This document shows positions 45,212 through 54,437 of a stretch of 64,000 nucleotides of DNA, piece by piece. Source of the DNA: an uncultured beta proteobacterium (lineage in GTDB: Bacteria > Pseudomonadota > Gammaproteobacteria > Burkholderiales > Burkholderiaceae_C); the NCBI GenBank assembly GCA_903886275.1, contig CAISLN010000119.1, positions 62,001 through 126,000 of the forward strand. Direction: 5' to 3'. Under the pieces are notes generated by a model, which saw nothing but the letters and a program-made list of their open reading frames with translations, made no database searches and had not been told where the DNA came from. Both the position numbers and the translations under genes were made by a program. Position 1 is the first letter of the stretch; each line of letters opens with the position of its first letter.

Positions 45212-47047
45212 TCAGGGCGTCAGGTGGCCCAGAGCCATGGTGCAGCGAAGCGCAGCGCCAGGTCGCACATAGGTCGCTGGAATCGTGATGCTGGTTGCCT
45301 TTGCCGTGACCAGAACCCCAGTGGGGTTGCCGCTGATGGCTGCGTTGGTGTCGTTGCAACTGAATACGCTGACGAACCAGCGCGGCTCGGGCAGCTTGGT
45401 GGAAACCGTTGTTGCGGTGTTGAAGGCAGTTAGCGGATCGGTACTGCTCGTGACCAAGACGTTCAACGCGGTGTCGGTCAACGGTCGTGCCGCCCAGCCG
45501 TTGGTTCCCGTGTAGTCGAAGCGGTAGGGTGGCAGCAGGTTGACCGGGACGGGGCCAAGCACCATCTGGCGCACCGTCAGTGTGGCGGCCTTGGGTTTGT
45601 TGGTGATGGTGCAGATATAGGTCTCACTGCCAGTGGGCGTGATGGTCCCGCCCAGGCTCAACGCTGGCAGTGGGGTGCCGTCTAGCGTGCAATTTACGCT
45701 ACTGGTATAGCGGCCCAAAATAGCACCGTTGCTGGCGACCTCATTGAGGGTGTAGCTGGTGTTGGCCGTGGTGGTGAATCTGCCCGTGGTACCAGAGCCG
45801 GCTGTGACCACGGTGCCGCTGCCTGTGGTGGTGCTGGTGAGGGTGTTGTTCACCACCGCGTTGTTCTGCAGGATCTGCACAGCGAATTGGTCCGTCGCGC
45901 TGACCCGCCCTGTCCCGCTGATTGCCTTGGTGACGGTAATGCTGGGCAATCTGAGGTTCACCGTGAGAGTGGCAGTGTCGCATATGCTGGCGTAGGGCGC
46001 GGGCGCACACAGCTTGTATTCGACCGTGCAGCTCTGGCTGCCTGCGGGCAGCGTGTAGCTCAATATTCCGGTCGTATTGGCGGTGGGGTTAAACGGACTG
46101 GGGTTGGTGCAGCTGCCGCCAGTGGCCGTGAAGGTAGAGCCTGCTGGGTTGGCGTCGTTGGCAGAGACGTCCGTGCTGGATGGCACACCGGCTGGTTTTG
46201 AGTCGGAATCGTCTATCGCGTTGATGACCGCGTTGTTTGTGGCGCCTTGGCAGGTGCCGTTTGCACAGGAAGTAGGTCCACCCCCGGAAGCGTAGGCAAT
46301 GTTGTATGCATAGATGTTGCTGTGGCTGGAGGCCGCAGCAGTCACGTCAACGGGAACCGTGATGCTTATGGGTCCATAAGTTCCGGCAGCGATGGTGCAC
46401 CCCGTCAAATTCGCAGAGCCGGCCGAAGGGCAGCCAGACAGGACTCCGCCAGTGGCGGTGATGGGCCCACGGGTGGTGATGCCCACAGGTAAATTGTCCG
46501 TAACAGCGATCGCTTGCGTGGTCGGGCCGTTACTTACCGAAATTGTGATGTTGTAGCTTTGCCCGCTGGCACCCACAGCAAAATACGGGGGTGATGCCGA
46601 TTTGGTGACCGACAGGGCGGCACGCACATATTTGGCACCTTCAAACCAAAAATACCCCTCAGTTGGCGAAATGCCTGTGTCTTCGAAAACGGGATTGCAT
46701 TGCCCAGTGTTGAGCGACGGGCGGTAGGATGCGCAGAGTCCAAAAGCGGCTCCGCAGCCGACCTTAACCCATCCAAGACTGATGCCTGAACCAGGAACTT
46801 CTGTGTAGCCGGAGTAAGAGCTGCCGTTTCCAACGCTCGCTATCGTTCTGCCGTTTACGGTCATATTCGTGTCCCACCACGAGTTATTCGTTGGCTGGAA
46901 ATGAACCCTCACCACGTCGTAGCTTGAGACGTTTTGCCAGCAGATATTGCCCTGCCAGATAAGGTTCTGTGAATTGGCAACGCCAAGCATGCTAAAAAAA
47001 GCAGCCAGCGCAAGCAAGCCCTTGATTAAATAGTTTCGGAGTTTCAT
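45212..47047 (-). CDS. Secreted DUF11-type surface protein, paralogue A
   Basis: 611 aa from the ATG at 47047, with GGTGA upstream; a longer frame exists but lacks a signal. A signal peptide (KLRNYLIKGLLALAAFF, cleavage near residue 27) is followed by a Cys-containing N-domain (about 30-160), a DUF11-like beta domain (about 165-290; VTKSASPPYFAVGASGQSYN), Ser/Thr/Gly/Asn-rich segments and a C-terminal module of about 240 residues starting at SITVTKAISGTGR and ending GAALRCTMALGHLTP. The last module is shared with the neighbour at 47425. No LPXTG or autotransporter domain is present. Likely cell-surface or secreted; function unknown. Confidence 0.82.
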   Translation of the reverse strand: MKLRNYLIKGLLALAAFFSMLGVANSQNLIWQGNICWQNVSSYDVVRVHFQPTNNSWWDTNMTVNGRTIASVGNGSSYSGYTEVPGSGISLGWVKVGCGAAFGLCASYRPSLNTGQCNPVFEDTGISPTEGYFWFEGAKYVRAALSVTKSASPPYFAVGASGQSYNITISVSNGPTTQAIAVTDNLPVGITTRGPITATGGVLSGCPSAGSANLTGCTIAAGTYGPISITVPVDVTAAASSHSNIYAYNIAYASGGGPTSCANGTCQGATNNAVINAIDDSDSKPAGVPSSTDVSANDANPAGSTFTATGGSCTNPSPFNPTANTTGILSYTLPAGSQSCTVEYKLCAPAPYASICDTATLTVNLRLPSITVTKAISGTGRVSATDQFAVQILQNNAVVNNTLTSTTTGSGTVVTAGSGTTGRFTTTANTSYTLNEVASNGAILGRYTSSVNCTLDGTPLPALSLGGTITPTGSETYICTITNKPKAATLTVRQMVLGPVPVNLLPPYRFDYTGTNGWAARPLTDTALNVLVTSSTDPLTAFNTATTVSTKLPEPRWFVSVFSCNDTNAAISGNPTGVLVTAKATSITIPATYVRPGAALRCTMALGHLTP

Positions 47048-47424
47048 GAGGTCACCGGTTTGCAATGGGTGGGAGGAGAACAGCAGGGCCGTCCGCGAAT
47101 AATTCGCAGATTGGAGGGCCTGGGTCCGCGCAGGACCAGGAGGCGATGCTGAAGCGAGTTGGGATACATGGCCTGAATATCTTGGATGGCGCGTTTTTGT
47201 AGCGGGAGAAATGTTCGTTAATAGGCATTGTCAAATGCAGTGTGGGCGAATTGCCTGCTTTCCGAAGGTCAGATGGCGGCTTGTGCGCCATGATGCTGTC
47301 CGCCAGGGCCGGCTGCCTTTTCATTGGTGTGAATTGGCGGCGCTGCTGACCAGGCCTAAGCCAGCACCGATTTTGGTCAGCGATTGGCGCGAGTTTGCCG
47401 GGTTCCCCGAACTTGGCGTGCAAC
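47048..47424. other. Intergenic stretch between the two surface-protein genes
   Basis: No supported gene. A minus-strand frame covering most of it has no clear start and lacks protein character. The stretch probably holds the promoter of paralogue A. Confidence 0.45.
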
Positions 47425-49062
47425 TCATGGCGTCATGTGGCCCAGAGCCATGGTGCAGCGAAGCGCAGCGCCAGGTCGCACATAGGTTGCTGGAATCGTG
47501 ATGTTGGCTGTCTTTGCCGTGACCAGAACACCAGTGGGGTTGCCGCTGATAGTCGCGTTGGTATCCGTGCAACTGAATACGCTGACGAACCAGCGCGGCT
47601 CGGGCAGCTTGGTGGAAACCGTTGTTGCGGTGTTGACGGTAGTTAGTGTGTCGGTACTGCCGGCGGCCAGGGCGTTCAGCGCGTTGTTGATCAGCGCTTG
47701 CGACGTCCAGCCGTTGGTCCCCGTGTAGTCGAAGCGATAGGGCAGCAGCAGGTTGACCGGGACGGGACCAAGCACCATCTGGCGCACCGTCAGTGTGGCG
47801 GCCTTGGGGTTGTTGGTGATGGTGCAGATATAGGCGTCACTGACGGTAGGAGTGATACTGCCTCCCAGGTTGAACGCTGGCTGGGCGACGCCGTTGAGCG
47901 TGCAACGCACGTTGCTGTTGTAGCGCGCCAGAACGGCGCCGTTGCTGCCTACCTCGTTGATGGTGTAGCTGGTGTTGGCCGTGGCGCCAAAGCCGCCCGT
48001 GGTGCCGGTGTCGGGATTGACCACGCTGCCGCTGCCGGTGGTGGTGCTGTTGCTTGTGTTGTTCACCACCTTGTTGTCTTGCAGGATCTGCACGGTGAAC
48101 TGGTCCGTCGCAGCAGCGCGCCCCGTACCGCTAAGTGCTTTGCTGACGGTGATGCTGGGCAGCTCATCCCAGGTCACTGCCATCACGGGCGCGGCACCGG
48201 GGGTACATGCACGTACGGTGCCAGACTCGCTGATGCTGGTTACGAGTTTGGGGTTGTATGCACTGGCGCCGCCACCGCCGCTGCCTCCTGGAGAACAATA
48301 GCCCACCCCATATTCTGGCAGCGCGGTGTTGACGTCCCACTGTCCATAGCTACCGCTGCCACCGGTGTAACCACCTCCACCTGCGCCCCCGCCAGAGCCG
48401 TCTGAGCCACCGAAATTGTTCCCCCCGCCTCCCGCGCCCGAGCCCGTCGTGCGCAGACCGCTTACTGCATAGAGGGCGCCTGTGGTGCCTGCGGTGTTGT
48501 AGTTGGGACAGGCTCTTGTGGCTCCAGTTCCGCCGCCACCGCCGCCGGCGATGATGAATGCCTCGCCATTGGTTTTGTAAATAGCGGAGGCACCACCGCC
48601 CCCGCCGCCCGCCCCAGAAAACCCGTGCCATCCTGAGTAGCCGCCGTTGCCGCCCGGCGAGACAGACGAGCCCCCGCCCGTGCCGCCCCCGCAGCCCCCG
48701 CAGGTGTTGCCGTCAAGCCCCACACCCCCTTGCGAAAGGGCGATGACTTCGCCCGGCGTGACCTTTATGACTGCCTTATAGGTCTTTGCAGCGCCGCCAG
48801 AGGCTCCCGATGTGCGCGCACCATTGGGGTCGTCCCATACATCCCAGCCACCGCATCCCCCAGGTCCGCCCGCCATGGTCGATACTTTTAGCGATGTAAT
48901 GCCTGCGGGCACCGTAAAGGTTTGGTATTGGACGTAGTTGCTGTACGAAAAATTGAAGGACTGGCTGCCAGCGTGGGCGGAGGTGCCACAGAGCAGGGCA
49001 CCGGCAACCATGCCGGAGCAGAGGGCAAGCTGGCGCTTAAATAAATAGGTATGGAGTTTCAT
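47425..49062 (-). CDS. Secreted Gly-rich surface protein, paralogue B
   Basis: 545 aa from the ATG at 49062, with GGTGA upstream. A signal peptide (LALCSGMVAGALLCGTSAHA, cleaved after AHA) leads into a Gly-rich N-domain (AGGPGGCGGWD and many GG runs, about 60-275) of the kind that forms extended beta/glycine arrays. The C-terminal 240 residues repeat the module of paralogue A (SITVSKALSGTGRAAATDQF; LRCTMALGHMTP). The two proteins thus share signal-peptide region style and tail but have unrelated middles. Function unknown. Confidence 0.82.
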   Translation of the reverse strand: MKLHTYLFKRQLALCSGMVAGALLCGTSAHAGSQSFNFSYSNYVQYQTFTVPAGITSLKVSTMAGGPGGCGGWDVWDDPNGARTSGASGGAAKTYKAVIKVTPGEVIALSQGGVGLDGNTCGGCGGGTGGGSSVSPGGNGGYSGWHGFSGAGGGGGGASAIYKTNGEAFIIAGGGGGGTGATRACPNYNTAGTTGALYAVSGLRTTGSGAGGGGNNFGGSDGSGGGAGGGGYTGGSGSYGQWDVNTALPEYGVGYCSPGGSGGGGASAYNPKLVTSISESGTVRACTPGAAPVMAVTWDELPSITVSKALSGTGRAAATDQFTVQILQDNKVVNNTSNSTTTGSGSVVNPDTGTTGGFGATANTSYTINEVGSNGAVLARYNSNVRCTLNGVAQPAFNLGGSITPTVSDAYICTITNNPKAATLTVRQMVLGPVPVNLLLPYRFDYTGTNGWTSQALINNALNALAAGSTDTLTTVNTATTVSTKLPEPRWFVSVFSCTDTNATISGNPTGVLVTAKTANITIPATYVRPGAALRCTMALGHMTP

Positions 49063-49182
49063 GGGGTCACCGGGTTTCAATGCGCAAGGCTTTTGGTACA
49101 GGGGCCCGAATATGCGGAGCAGCAAGGTTTTGCAGTGGGAAAAATGCCCACTGGCAAACATTGCGCAACGCACGAACCGCTG

Positions 49183-49240
49183 GGCATGCGCTTGGCAGTG
49201 CCTGCTGCATCTGCGCGCATCGGACGCCGGTTTTTAACGG
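49183..49240 (+). pseudogene. Relic of a second PH-domain gene
   Basis: About 58 bp resemble 44938-44998 of the PH-domain gene (shared blocks CTGGGCATGCGC, CAGTGC, TGCTGCAT, and CATCGGACGCCGG, with scattered substitutions and a small deletion). No frame remains open. It lies upstream of paralogue B. Confidence 0.55.
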
Positions 49241-49274
49241 TGGGGGCTTGCGGTGTTGCGGCCCTCGCCCAAGC

Positions 49275-49961
49275 TCAATGGCCAGCCAGGCGGTAGCCGA
49301 CGCCGGTTTCGGTCAGCAGGTGGCGTGGCTCGGCCGGGTCGCGCTCGATCTTGGCGCGCAGCTGGCCCATGTAGAGGCGCAGGTAATGGGTGTGCTCGGT
49401 GTACTCTGGCCCCCAGACATCGGTGAGCAGTTGGCGGTGCGTGACGACCCGGTCGGCGCTGCGCACCAGGCGCGCCAGTAGCTTGAACTCGGTGGGCGTC
49501 AGGTGCAGCACCTCACCTTGGCTGAGCACCCTGCGGCTGCTGAGGTCAATGTGCAAATCCTCCAGATCATGCGTGGTGATGGCCGCTTCCAGCGCCGTGC
49601 CGCGGTGGCGCAGGGCCACGCGGATGCGCGCCAGCAACTCGCCCACGGCAAAGGGCTTGGTCAGGTAGTCGTCGGCACCGGCGTCTAGCAGCCGGATTTT
49701 TTGCGCCTCCTGGTGGCGCGCCGAGACGATCAAAATCGGCAGGCTGTGCTGTTTGCGGATCTGCTGCACCAGCTCCAGTCCATCGCCATCGGGCAGTCCT
49801 AGGTCCAGCACCACCACATCGGGCGCTCTGTGCGCCAGCAGCGCGCGCGCCTCGCTCAGCGACACGGCGGTCTGCACCTCAAAGCCCTCCACCGCCAGCG
49901 TGGACTGCATCATGGAGCGGATTTCGCGGTCGTCCTCGACCACCAACAGGCGCAGCGTCAT
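49275..49961 (-). CDS. KdpE-like response regulator (OmpR family)
   Basis: 228 aa from the ATG at 49961. The N-terminal receiver domain has the acidic pair VVEDDREIR, phospho-acceptor Asp in VVLDLGLPDGDG and Lys in YLTKPFAVGEL. The C-terminal OmpR-type winged helix reads LTPTEFKLLARLVRSADRVV, then HTHYLRLYMGQLRAKIE. This combination matches KdpE. It overlaps the sensor kinase by 4 nt. No kdpFABC genes follow in the window, so its target may be elsewhere. Confidence 0.9.
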   Translation of the reverse strand: MTLRLLVVEDDREIRSMMQSTLAVEGFEVQTAVSLSEARALLAHRAPDVVVLDLGLPDGDGLELVQQIRKQHSLPILIVSARHQEAQKIRLLDAGADDYLTKPFAVGELLARIRVALRHRGTALEAAITTHDLEDLHIDLSSRRVLSQGEVLHLTPTEFKLLARLVRSADRVVTHRQLLTDVWGPEYTEHTHYLRLYMGQLRAKIERDPAEPRHLLTETGVGYRLAGH

Positions 49962-51445
49962 GGCAGGTCTCCCCGGGGTTGTTGCGGGTTGATCGGCATG
50001 GCAAAGACAAAGCAGTTGCCCCCGGCCTGGCAAGTTTGCAGGTTCAGCGTGCCGCTGTGGGCGGCGGCAATCGCGCGGCACAGGGCCAGGCCCAGGCCGG
50101 TGCCGCGCTGGCCCTTCCGGTCGCAGCGCGCATAGGGCTGAAAGATCAGCGCCTGCTGATCGGCGGGAATCGTTTTGCCGCAGTCCTCCACACTGACCAG
50201 CAACTGTCCTGCGCTGGCTTGCACCTGTAGCGTGATGGCACCGCTGCTGTACTTCAGCGCGTTGTCCAGCAGGTTGCTCAGAAGCTGCGCCAGCAGCACC
50301 GGGTCGGCCTCGATCAGGGGCAATTGGCCTGGCACCTGCGCCGTGATGCGGTGGTGGGTGTCGCGCAGGCGCATGCGGCCCAGCACGGCGCCGACGATCT
50401 CCTCCATCGACTCCCAACCCTTGCGCAGGGGCTGGGCGGCATTGGTGAGCTGCACCAGTTGCAAGGTGTTTTCCGTCACGTTCGAAAGGTAACGCGCCTC
50501 GCTGACAATGCTGCCCAGCAGGCGCTCGCGCTCGGCCGCACTGAGCCGATCGCCCTGGCTTTGCAGGCTTGAGGCAGCGCCCACCACGGCCGCCAGCGGT
50601 GTGCGCAGATCGTGCGAGATGGCGGCCAAAAAAGTGCCCTGCAGCTGTTGGCGCTGCACCTCGGCCTGCGATACCTGCATGGCGGCGGCTATTCTGAGGC
50701 GCGCCAGCGTTTGTGCCAACAGGGCGCACAGGGCCTGGGCATGTTCGCGCCCCAGGCCATCGGAGGCACTGACGGTTTCAATGCACACCGCACCCTGCAA
50801 CTGGGCGCTGCTGACCAAGGGGATGTACCAGGCATTGAGCCCCGGCCAGCGTCCCGTGCCCGGCCCCAGGGTGGCGGCCTCGCGCATGCAGCTGTGCATG
50901 CCCATCTGCACCTTGGTGGCCAGGCTCAGACCAAAGTCCAGCGTGCCGTCGGGGCGCACCAAGGCCAGGGTGTTGGGTCCGTCAAAGGCCGTGTCCAACG
51001 CGGTCTGACCCAGCTCCACCACGCTCTGCGCCTGCAGTGCCATGGACAGACCGCCGGCCAGTTCCTGCAACTGCTGGGATCGCTTGGCGTTCAGTCGGGC
51101 GCGTTCGGTCTCATTGCGCAGTTGGGCCGCCAATTGGCTGATCACCAGGGCCACCACCAGCATGACCAGCAGGGCGATCAGGTGCTCCTGGCTTTCCACC
51201 GCCAGGGTCCAGCGCGGCGGCACAAAGAAAAAGTTGAAGGCCGTCACCGCCGCTACGGCACACAGCGCCGAGGGCAGGGGCGCCAAGGCATAGGCGGCAA
51301 GCACCACGGCCAGCACATACAGCATGGCCTGGCTGGTGAGTGAGATGTGGTGCTCCAGCGCCAGGCCGCCGCCAGTGGCGCCAGCGATCAGGCCCAGCAC
51401 CAGAGCCCAGGTTCGCAGAGTCGTCTTGGTGGGTGCTTGCGTCAT
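49958..51445 (-). CDS. KdpD-like sensor histidine kinase lacking the N-terminal KdpD domain
   Basis: 495 aa, against about 895 for E. coli KdpD. It starts directly at the four-helix membrane domain (about 12-105; WALVLGLIAGATGGGLALEH; LHALAPLPSALCAVAAVTAF-like and FFFVPPRWTLAV, the KdpD transmembrane signature), followed by a GAF-type region (about 140-245), HisKA with His in ISHDLRTPLAAV, and HATPase_c (LLDNALKYS, GTGLGLAL). The N-terminal KdpD/Usp domain that senses K+ and c-di-AMP is absent. ATG with a 4-nt overlap to the response regulator. It probably keeps kinase activity but has lost one input. Confidence 0.88.
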   Translation of the reverse strand: MTQAPTKTTLRTWALVLGLIAGATGGGLALEHHISLTSQAMLYVLAVVLAAYALAPLPSALCAVAAVTAFNFFFVPPRWTLAVESQEHLIALLVMLVVALVISQLAAQLRNETERARLNAKRSQQLQELAGGLSMALQAQSVVELGQTALDTAFDGPNTLALVRPDGTLDFGLSLATKVQMGMHSCMREAATLGPGTGRWPGLNAWYIPLVSSAQLQGAVCIETVSASDGLGREHAQALCALLAQTLARLRIAAAMQVSQAEVQRQQLQGTFLAAISHDLRTPLAAVVGAASSLQSQGDRLSAAERERLLGSIVSEARYLSNVTENTLQLVQLTNAAQPLRKGWESMEEIVGAVLGRMRLRDTHHRITAQVPGQLPLIEADPVLLAQLLSNLLDNALKYSSGAITLQVQASAGQLLVSVEDCGKTIPADQQALIFQPYARCDRKGQRGTGLGLALCRAIAAAHSGTLNLQTCQAGGNCFVFAMPINPQQPRGDLP

Positions 51446-51515
51446 AGGCCCAGCGTAGCACTTGCGGTATCAAGATGGCAGCCGCCGACCGCTGCGCGGT
51501 CTGCAGAGCGGGCTT

Positions 51516-53093
51516 TTAGCGCAACTGTGGCAAGGCGCGGTGCGCCTGCTGCACGCCGTCCAATTTGAAGACCGCTACCGTGGCGACCAGCTCACCGGCC
51601 TGCGCCTTCAGGCTGCTGGCGGCCGCAGCGATTTGTTCCACCAGAGCGGCGTTTTGTTGGGTGGCATGGTCCATTTGGGTCACCGCCTCGCCGACCTGCG
51701 CCACGCCAAGCGCCTGCTCGTTGCTTGCCACGCTGATGTCTCCCATCATGTCGGTGACGCGCTGAATCGACGCCACCACCTCGCTCATGGTGCTGCCCGC
51801 CTCATCCACCAGGGCCGTGCCCTGGCCCACGCGCTCGACGCTGGCATTGATCAGCTGTTTGATTTCCTTGGCCGCCTCGGCGCTGCGCCCGGCCAGCGAA
51901 CGCACCTCGCTGGCCACCACGGCAAAGCCGCGTCCCTGGTCGCCGGCCCGCGCCGCTTCCACCGCCGCGTTCAGTGCCAGTATGTTGGTCTGGAAGGCAA
52001 TACCGTCGATCACCGCAATGATGTCGGAGATCTTGCGCGAGGAGGTATTGATCTCCTTCATGGTGTCCACCACCCGGCCCACCACCGCACCGCCGCGGGC
52101 CGCCACTTTGGATGCATTGGCCGCCAATTGATTGGCTTGGCGCGCGTTGTCGGCGTTGTGCTTGACCTGGGCGCTGAGCTCTTCCATCGAGGCGGCGGTC
52201 TGCTCCAAGGCGCTGGCCTGCTGTTCGGTGCGAGCGCTCAGGTCGTGGTTGCCCTGGGCAATTTCGGCACTGGCCGTTTCCACGCCCTCGGAACCCTGGC
52301 GCACCTGGGCCACCACCCGCGACAGGTTTTGCCGCATCGCCTCCAGCGACTGCAGCAGTTCGGCGATCTCATCGCTGCCCGGCGCTTGCAGGGCGTGCGT
52401 CATGTCGCCGCCAGACATGTTGCGGGCCGCACGTACGGCCTGCGCCAGCGGGCGCGTGATGGAGCGCGAAATCAGCAGCGCCAGCACCGCGCCTATGGCC
52501 AACGCAGCCACCAGGGCGGCAATGACGGTGGCCCGGCCGTTGCGCACCACCTGCTGGGTGTCGGTCCATACCGTGACGGCCTCGCGTGAGTTGAAGTCAC
52601 GGATCGTGTCCATGTCGCCCATGGCGGCAGCAAAGGGCTTGCCGACCTGGTCCTTGTACATGTCTTCGGCCATGCTGGCGTTGTTCACGCGGGACAGCTC
52701 CAGCATCTTGGCGCCTGCGCTGTACCAGGCATTGCGGTTTTGTTGGTAGCTGGCAAAGGCCTTGGCTTCCACGCCCGTGGTGAACAGGGTGGCGGCCTTG
52801 GCATCAAGCGCATCCATCTGTTTGCGCATCGCGGCGATGCTGGCTTCCTGCTCCTCTTTGATCTTGGGGTCGGACGCCAGCAGGTGCAGCGCCTCGGCGC
52901 GGCGCACACCATTGAGCAGGCCGCTCAGGGCCGCCGCGTACTCCACGCGGGGCAGGTTGTTGGTGGCGATCTGCTCGGTCTTGACCGACAGCTTGGACAG
53001 CTGCGAAAGCGCCAGGCCTCCGAGCAGCAGGGTGAGGGCCAGCACGCTGGCAAATCCAAGGGCCAGTTTGCTACTGATTTTCAGGTGGTTCAC
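51516..53093 (-). CDS. Methyl-accepting chemotaxis protein
   Basis: 525 aa, GTG start. Transmembrane helix 1 lies at about 11-31 and helix 2 at about 190-210; the periplasmic domain of about 150 residues between them is of the four-helix-bundle (TarH/4HB_MCP) type. A HAMP domain follows (SRSITRPLAQAVRAARNMSG), then the signalling hairpin with FQTNILALNAAVEAARAGDQ and GFAVVASEVRSLAGRSAEAA. It transmits ligand binding to CheA/CheW at the cell pole. No CheR-binding pentapeptide is seen at the C-terminus. The ligand is unknown. Divergent from the aldo/keto reductase gene. Confidence 0.94.
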   Translation of the reverse strand: MNHLKISSKLALGFASVLALTLLLGGLALSQLSKLSVKTEQIATNNLPRVEYAAALSGLLNGVRRAEALHLLASDPKIKEEQEASIAAMRKQMDALDAKAATLFTTGVEAKAFASYQQNRNAWYSAGAKMLELSRVNNASMAEDMYKDQVGKPFAAAMGDMDTIRDFNSREAVTVWTDTQQVVRNGRATVIAALVAALAIGAVLALLISRSITRPLAQAVRAARNMSGGDMTHALQAPGSDEIAELLQSLEAMRQNLSRVVAQVRQGSEGVETASAEIAQGNHDLSARTEQQASALEQTAASMEELSAQVKHNADNARQANQLAANASKVAARGGAVVGRVVDTMKEINTSSRKISDIIAVIDGIAFQTNILALNAAVEAARAGDQGRGFAVVASEVRSLAGRSAEAAKEIKQLINASVERVGQGTALVDEAGSTMSEVVASIQRVTDMMGDISVASNEQALGVAQVGEAVTQMDHATQQNAALVEQIAAAASSLKAQAGELVATVAVFKLDGVQQAHRALPQLR

Positions 53094-53307
53094 AGAGAGG
53101 GCGCTTTGCGCATGTATATAGTTGGATCGAACATAGTTTCGTCTACGAACTAATGCTATTGGTTTTTGCTGTCCGGAACATAAGGGTTAACCCCTGTGGC
53201 CCAAGCCTTCTGATAGCGGCGAAGCGCGCAGGGGACTTCGCCGCTAAACTGATTGTCGGCGACGACGCGGTGTTCGTCCGCACATTTATCCGGAAACTTA
53301 TTCCCCT

Positions 53308-54375
53308 ATGCAACTTGTACAACTGGGTCAAAGCGACCTGCATGTCACCCCGATCTGCCTGGGCACTATGACCTTTGGTGAACAGGTGAACGAGGCCGAC
53401 AGCCACGCCATCCTGAGCCGCTCGCTCGAGCGCGGCGTCAACTTCATCGATACGGCCGAGATGTACGCCGTGCCGCCCCGCGCCGAGACCTTTCAGACCA
53501 CCGAAAAAATTGTCGGCAACTGGCTGGCGCAAAATCCTGGCGCGCGCGACCAGTTGGTCATCGCCACCAAGGTGGCCGGGCCCTCGCGCAACATGCCCTG
53601 GATACGCGGGGGTAGCCCGGACCTGACGGCCGCAGACATCGTGGCCGCCTGCGAGGGCAGCCTCAAGCGCCTCAAGATCGACGTGATCGACCTCTACCAG
53701 ATCCACTGGCCCACGCGCAACGTGCCCATGTTTGGCGCCCTGTACTACGAACCCGGCAATGACAATGCGGCCCTCACCTCCCTGCACGCGCAACTGGAGG
53801 CGCTGCAAACCCTGGTGCGCGCGGGCAAGGTGCGCGCCCTTGGTCTGTCCAACGAGACCCCTTACGGCGTGCATGAGTTTGTGCGCCTGTCCGAGCAGCA
53901 TGGACTGCCGCGCATTGCCACGGTGCAAAACGTCTACTGCCTGATCAGCCGGGCGCTGGAAAACGGTTTGGACGAAACCATGCGCCATTTGGATGTCTCG
54001 CTGCTGGCCTATTCGCCGCTGGGCTTTGGCCTCTTGAGCGGCAAGTACGATGCCTCGGGCACCAGCGGCGCGGACGCGCCGGCCGATGCCCGCATTACGC
54101 GCTACGAGTCGGTGCGCAAGCAGCGTTGGGGCCGTGCCGAATCGCTGGAGGCGGCGCGCCGCTACAACGCGCTGGCGCGTGAATTTGGCCTCACGCCCAC
54201 GCAAATGGCGCTGGCCTTTTGCTACACCAAGTGGCAGGTCAAGAGCACCATCATTGGTGTCACCTCGCTGGCGCAGCTCGATGAGGACCTGGATGCCTGG
54301 GGCACCACCTTGCCACCCGAGCTGCTGCAAAAGATAGACGCCGTGCGCTGGGAGATTCGCGACCCGGCGGCCTGA
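53308..54375 (+). CDS. Aldo/keto reductase (Tas-like)
   Basis: 355 aa. The start MQLVQLGQSDLHVTPICLGT, the GVNFIDTAEMYAVP (Asp and Tyr of the AKR tetrad), the Lys in LVIATKVAG and the His in IDLYQIHWP form the complete catalytic set. The C-terminal NADPH-binding loops (KSTIIGVTSLAQLDEDLDAW) are present. Tas-like enzymes reduce aldehydes with NADPH; the physiological substrate is unclear. The start follows a 214-bp divergent intergenic region shared with the chemotaxis receptor. Confidence 0.92.
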   Translation: MQLVQLGQSDLHVTPICLGTMTFGEQVNEADSHAILSRSLERGVNFIDTAEMYAVPPRAETFQTTEKIVGNWLAQNPGARDQLVIATKVAGPSRNMPWIRGGSPDLTAADIVAACEGSLKRLKIDVIDLYQIHWPTRNVPMFGALYYEPGNDNAALTSLHAQLEALQTLVRAGKVRALGLSNETPYGVHEFVRLSEQHGLPRIATVQNVYCLISRALENGLDETMRHLDVSLLAYSPLGFGLLSGKYDASGTSGADAPADARITRYESVRKQRWGRAESLEAARRYNALAREFGLTPTQMALAFCYTKWQVKSTIIGVTSLAQLDEDLDAWGTTLPPELLQKIDAVRWEIRDPAA

Positions 54376-54437
54376 TGGCGGTTTGACGGCGATCGGATGG
54401 TGGCCTGAGCGCGGCCTGAGGGCGGCAAAATAGGGGA

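Noticed and set aside
47052-47423. Minus-strand frame of 123 codons between the two surface-protein genes.
   Set aside because: No start signal, mixed composition, overlaps the start region of paralogue A; more likely intergenic.
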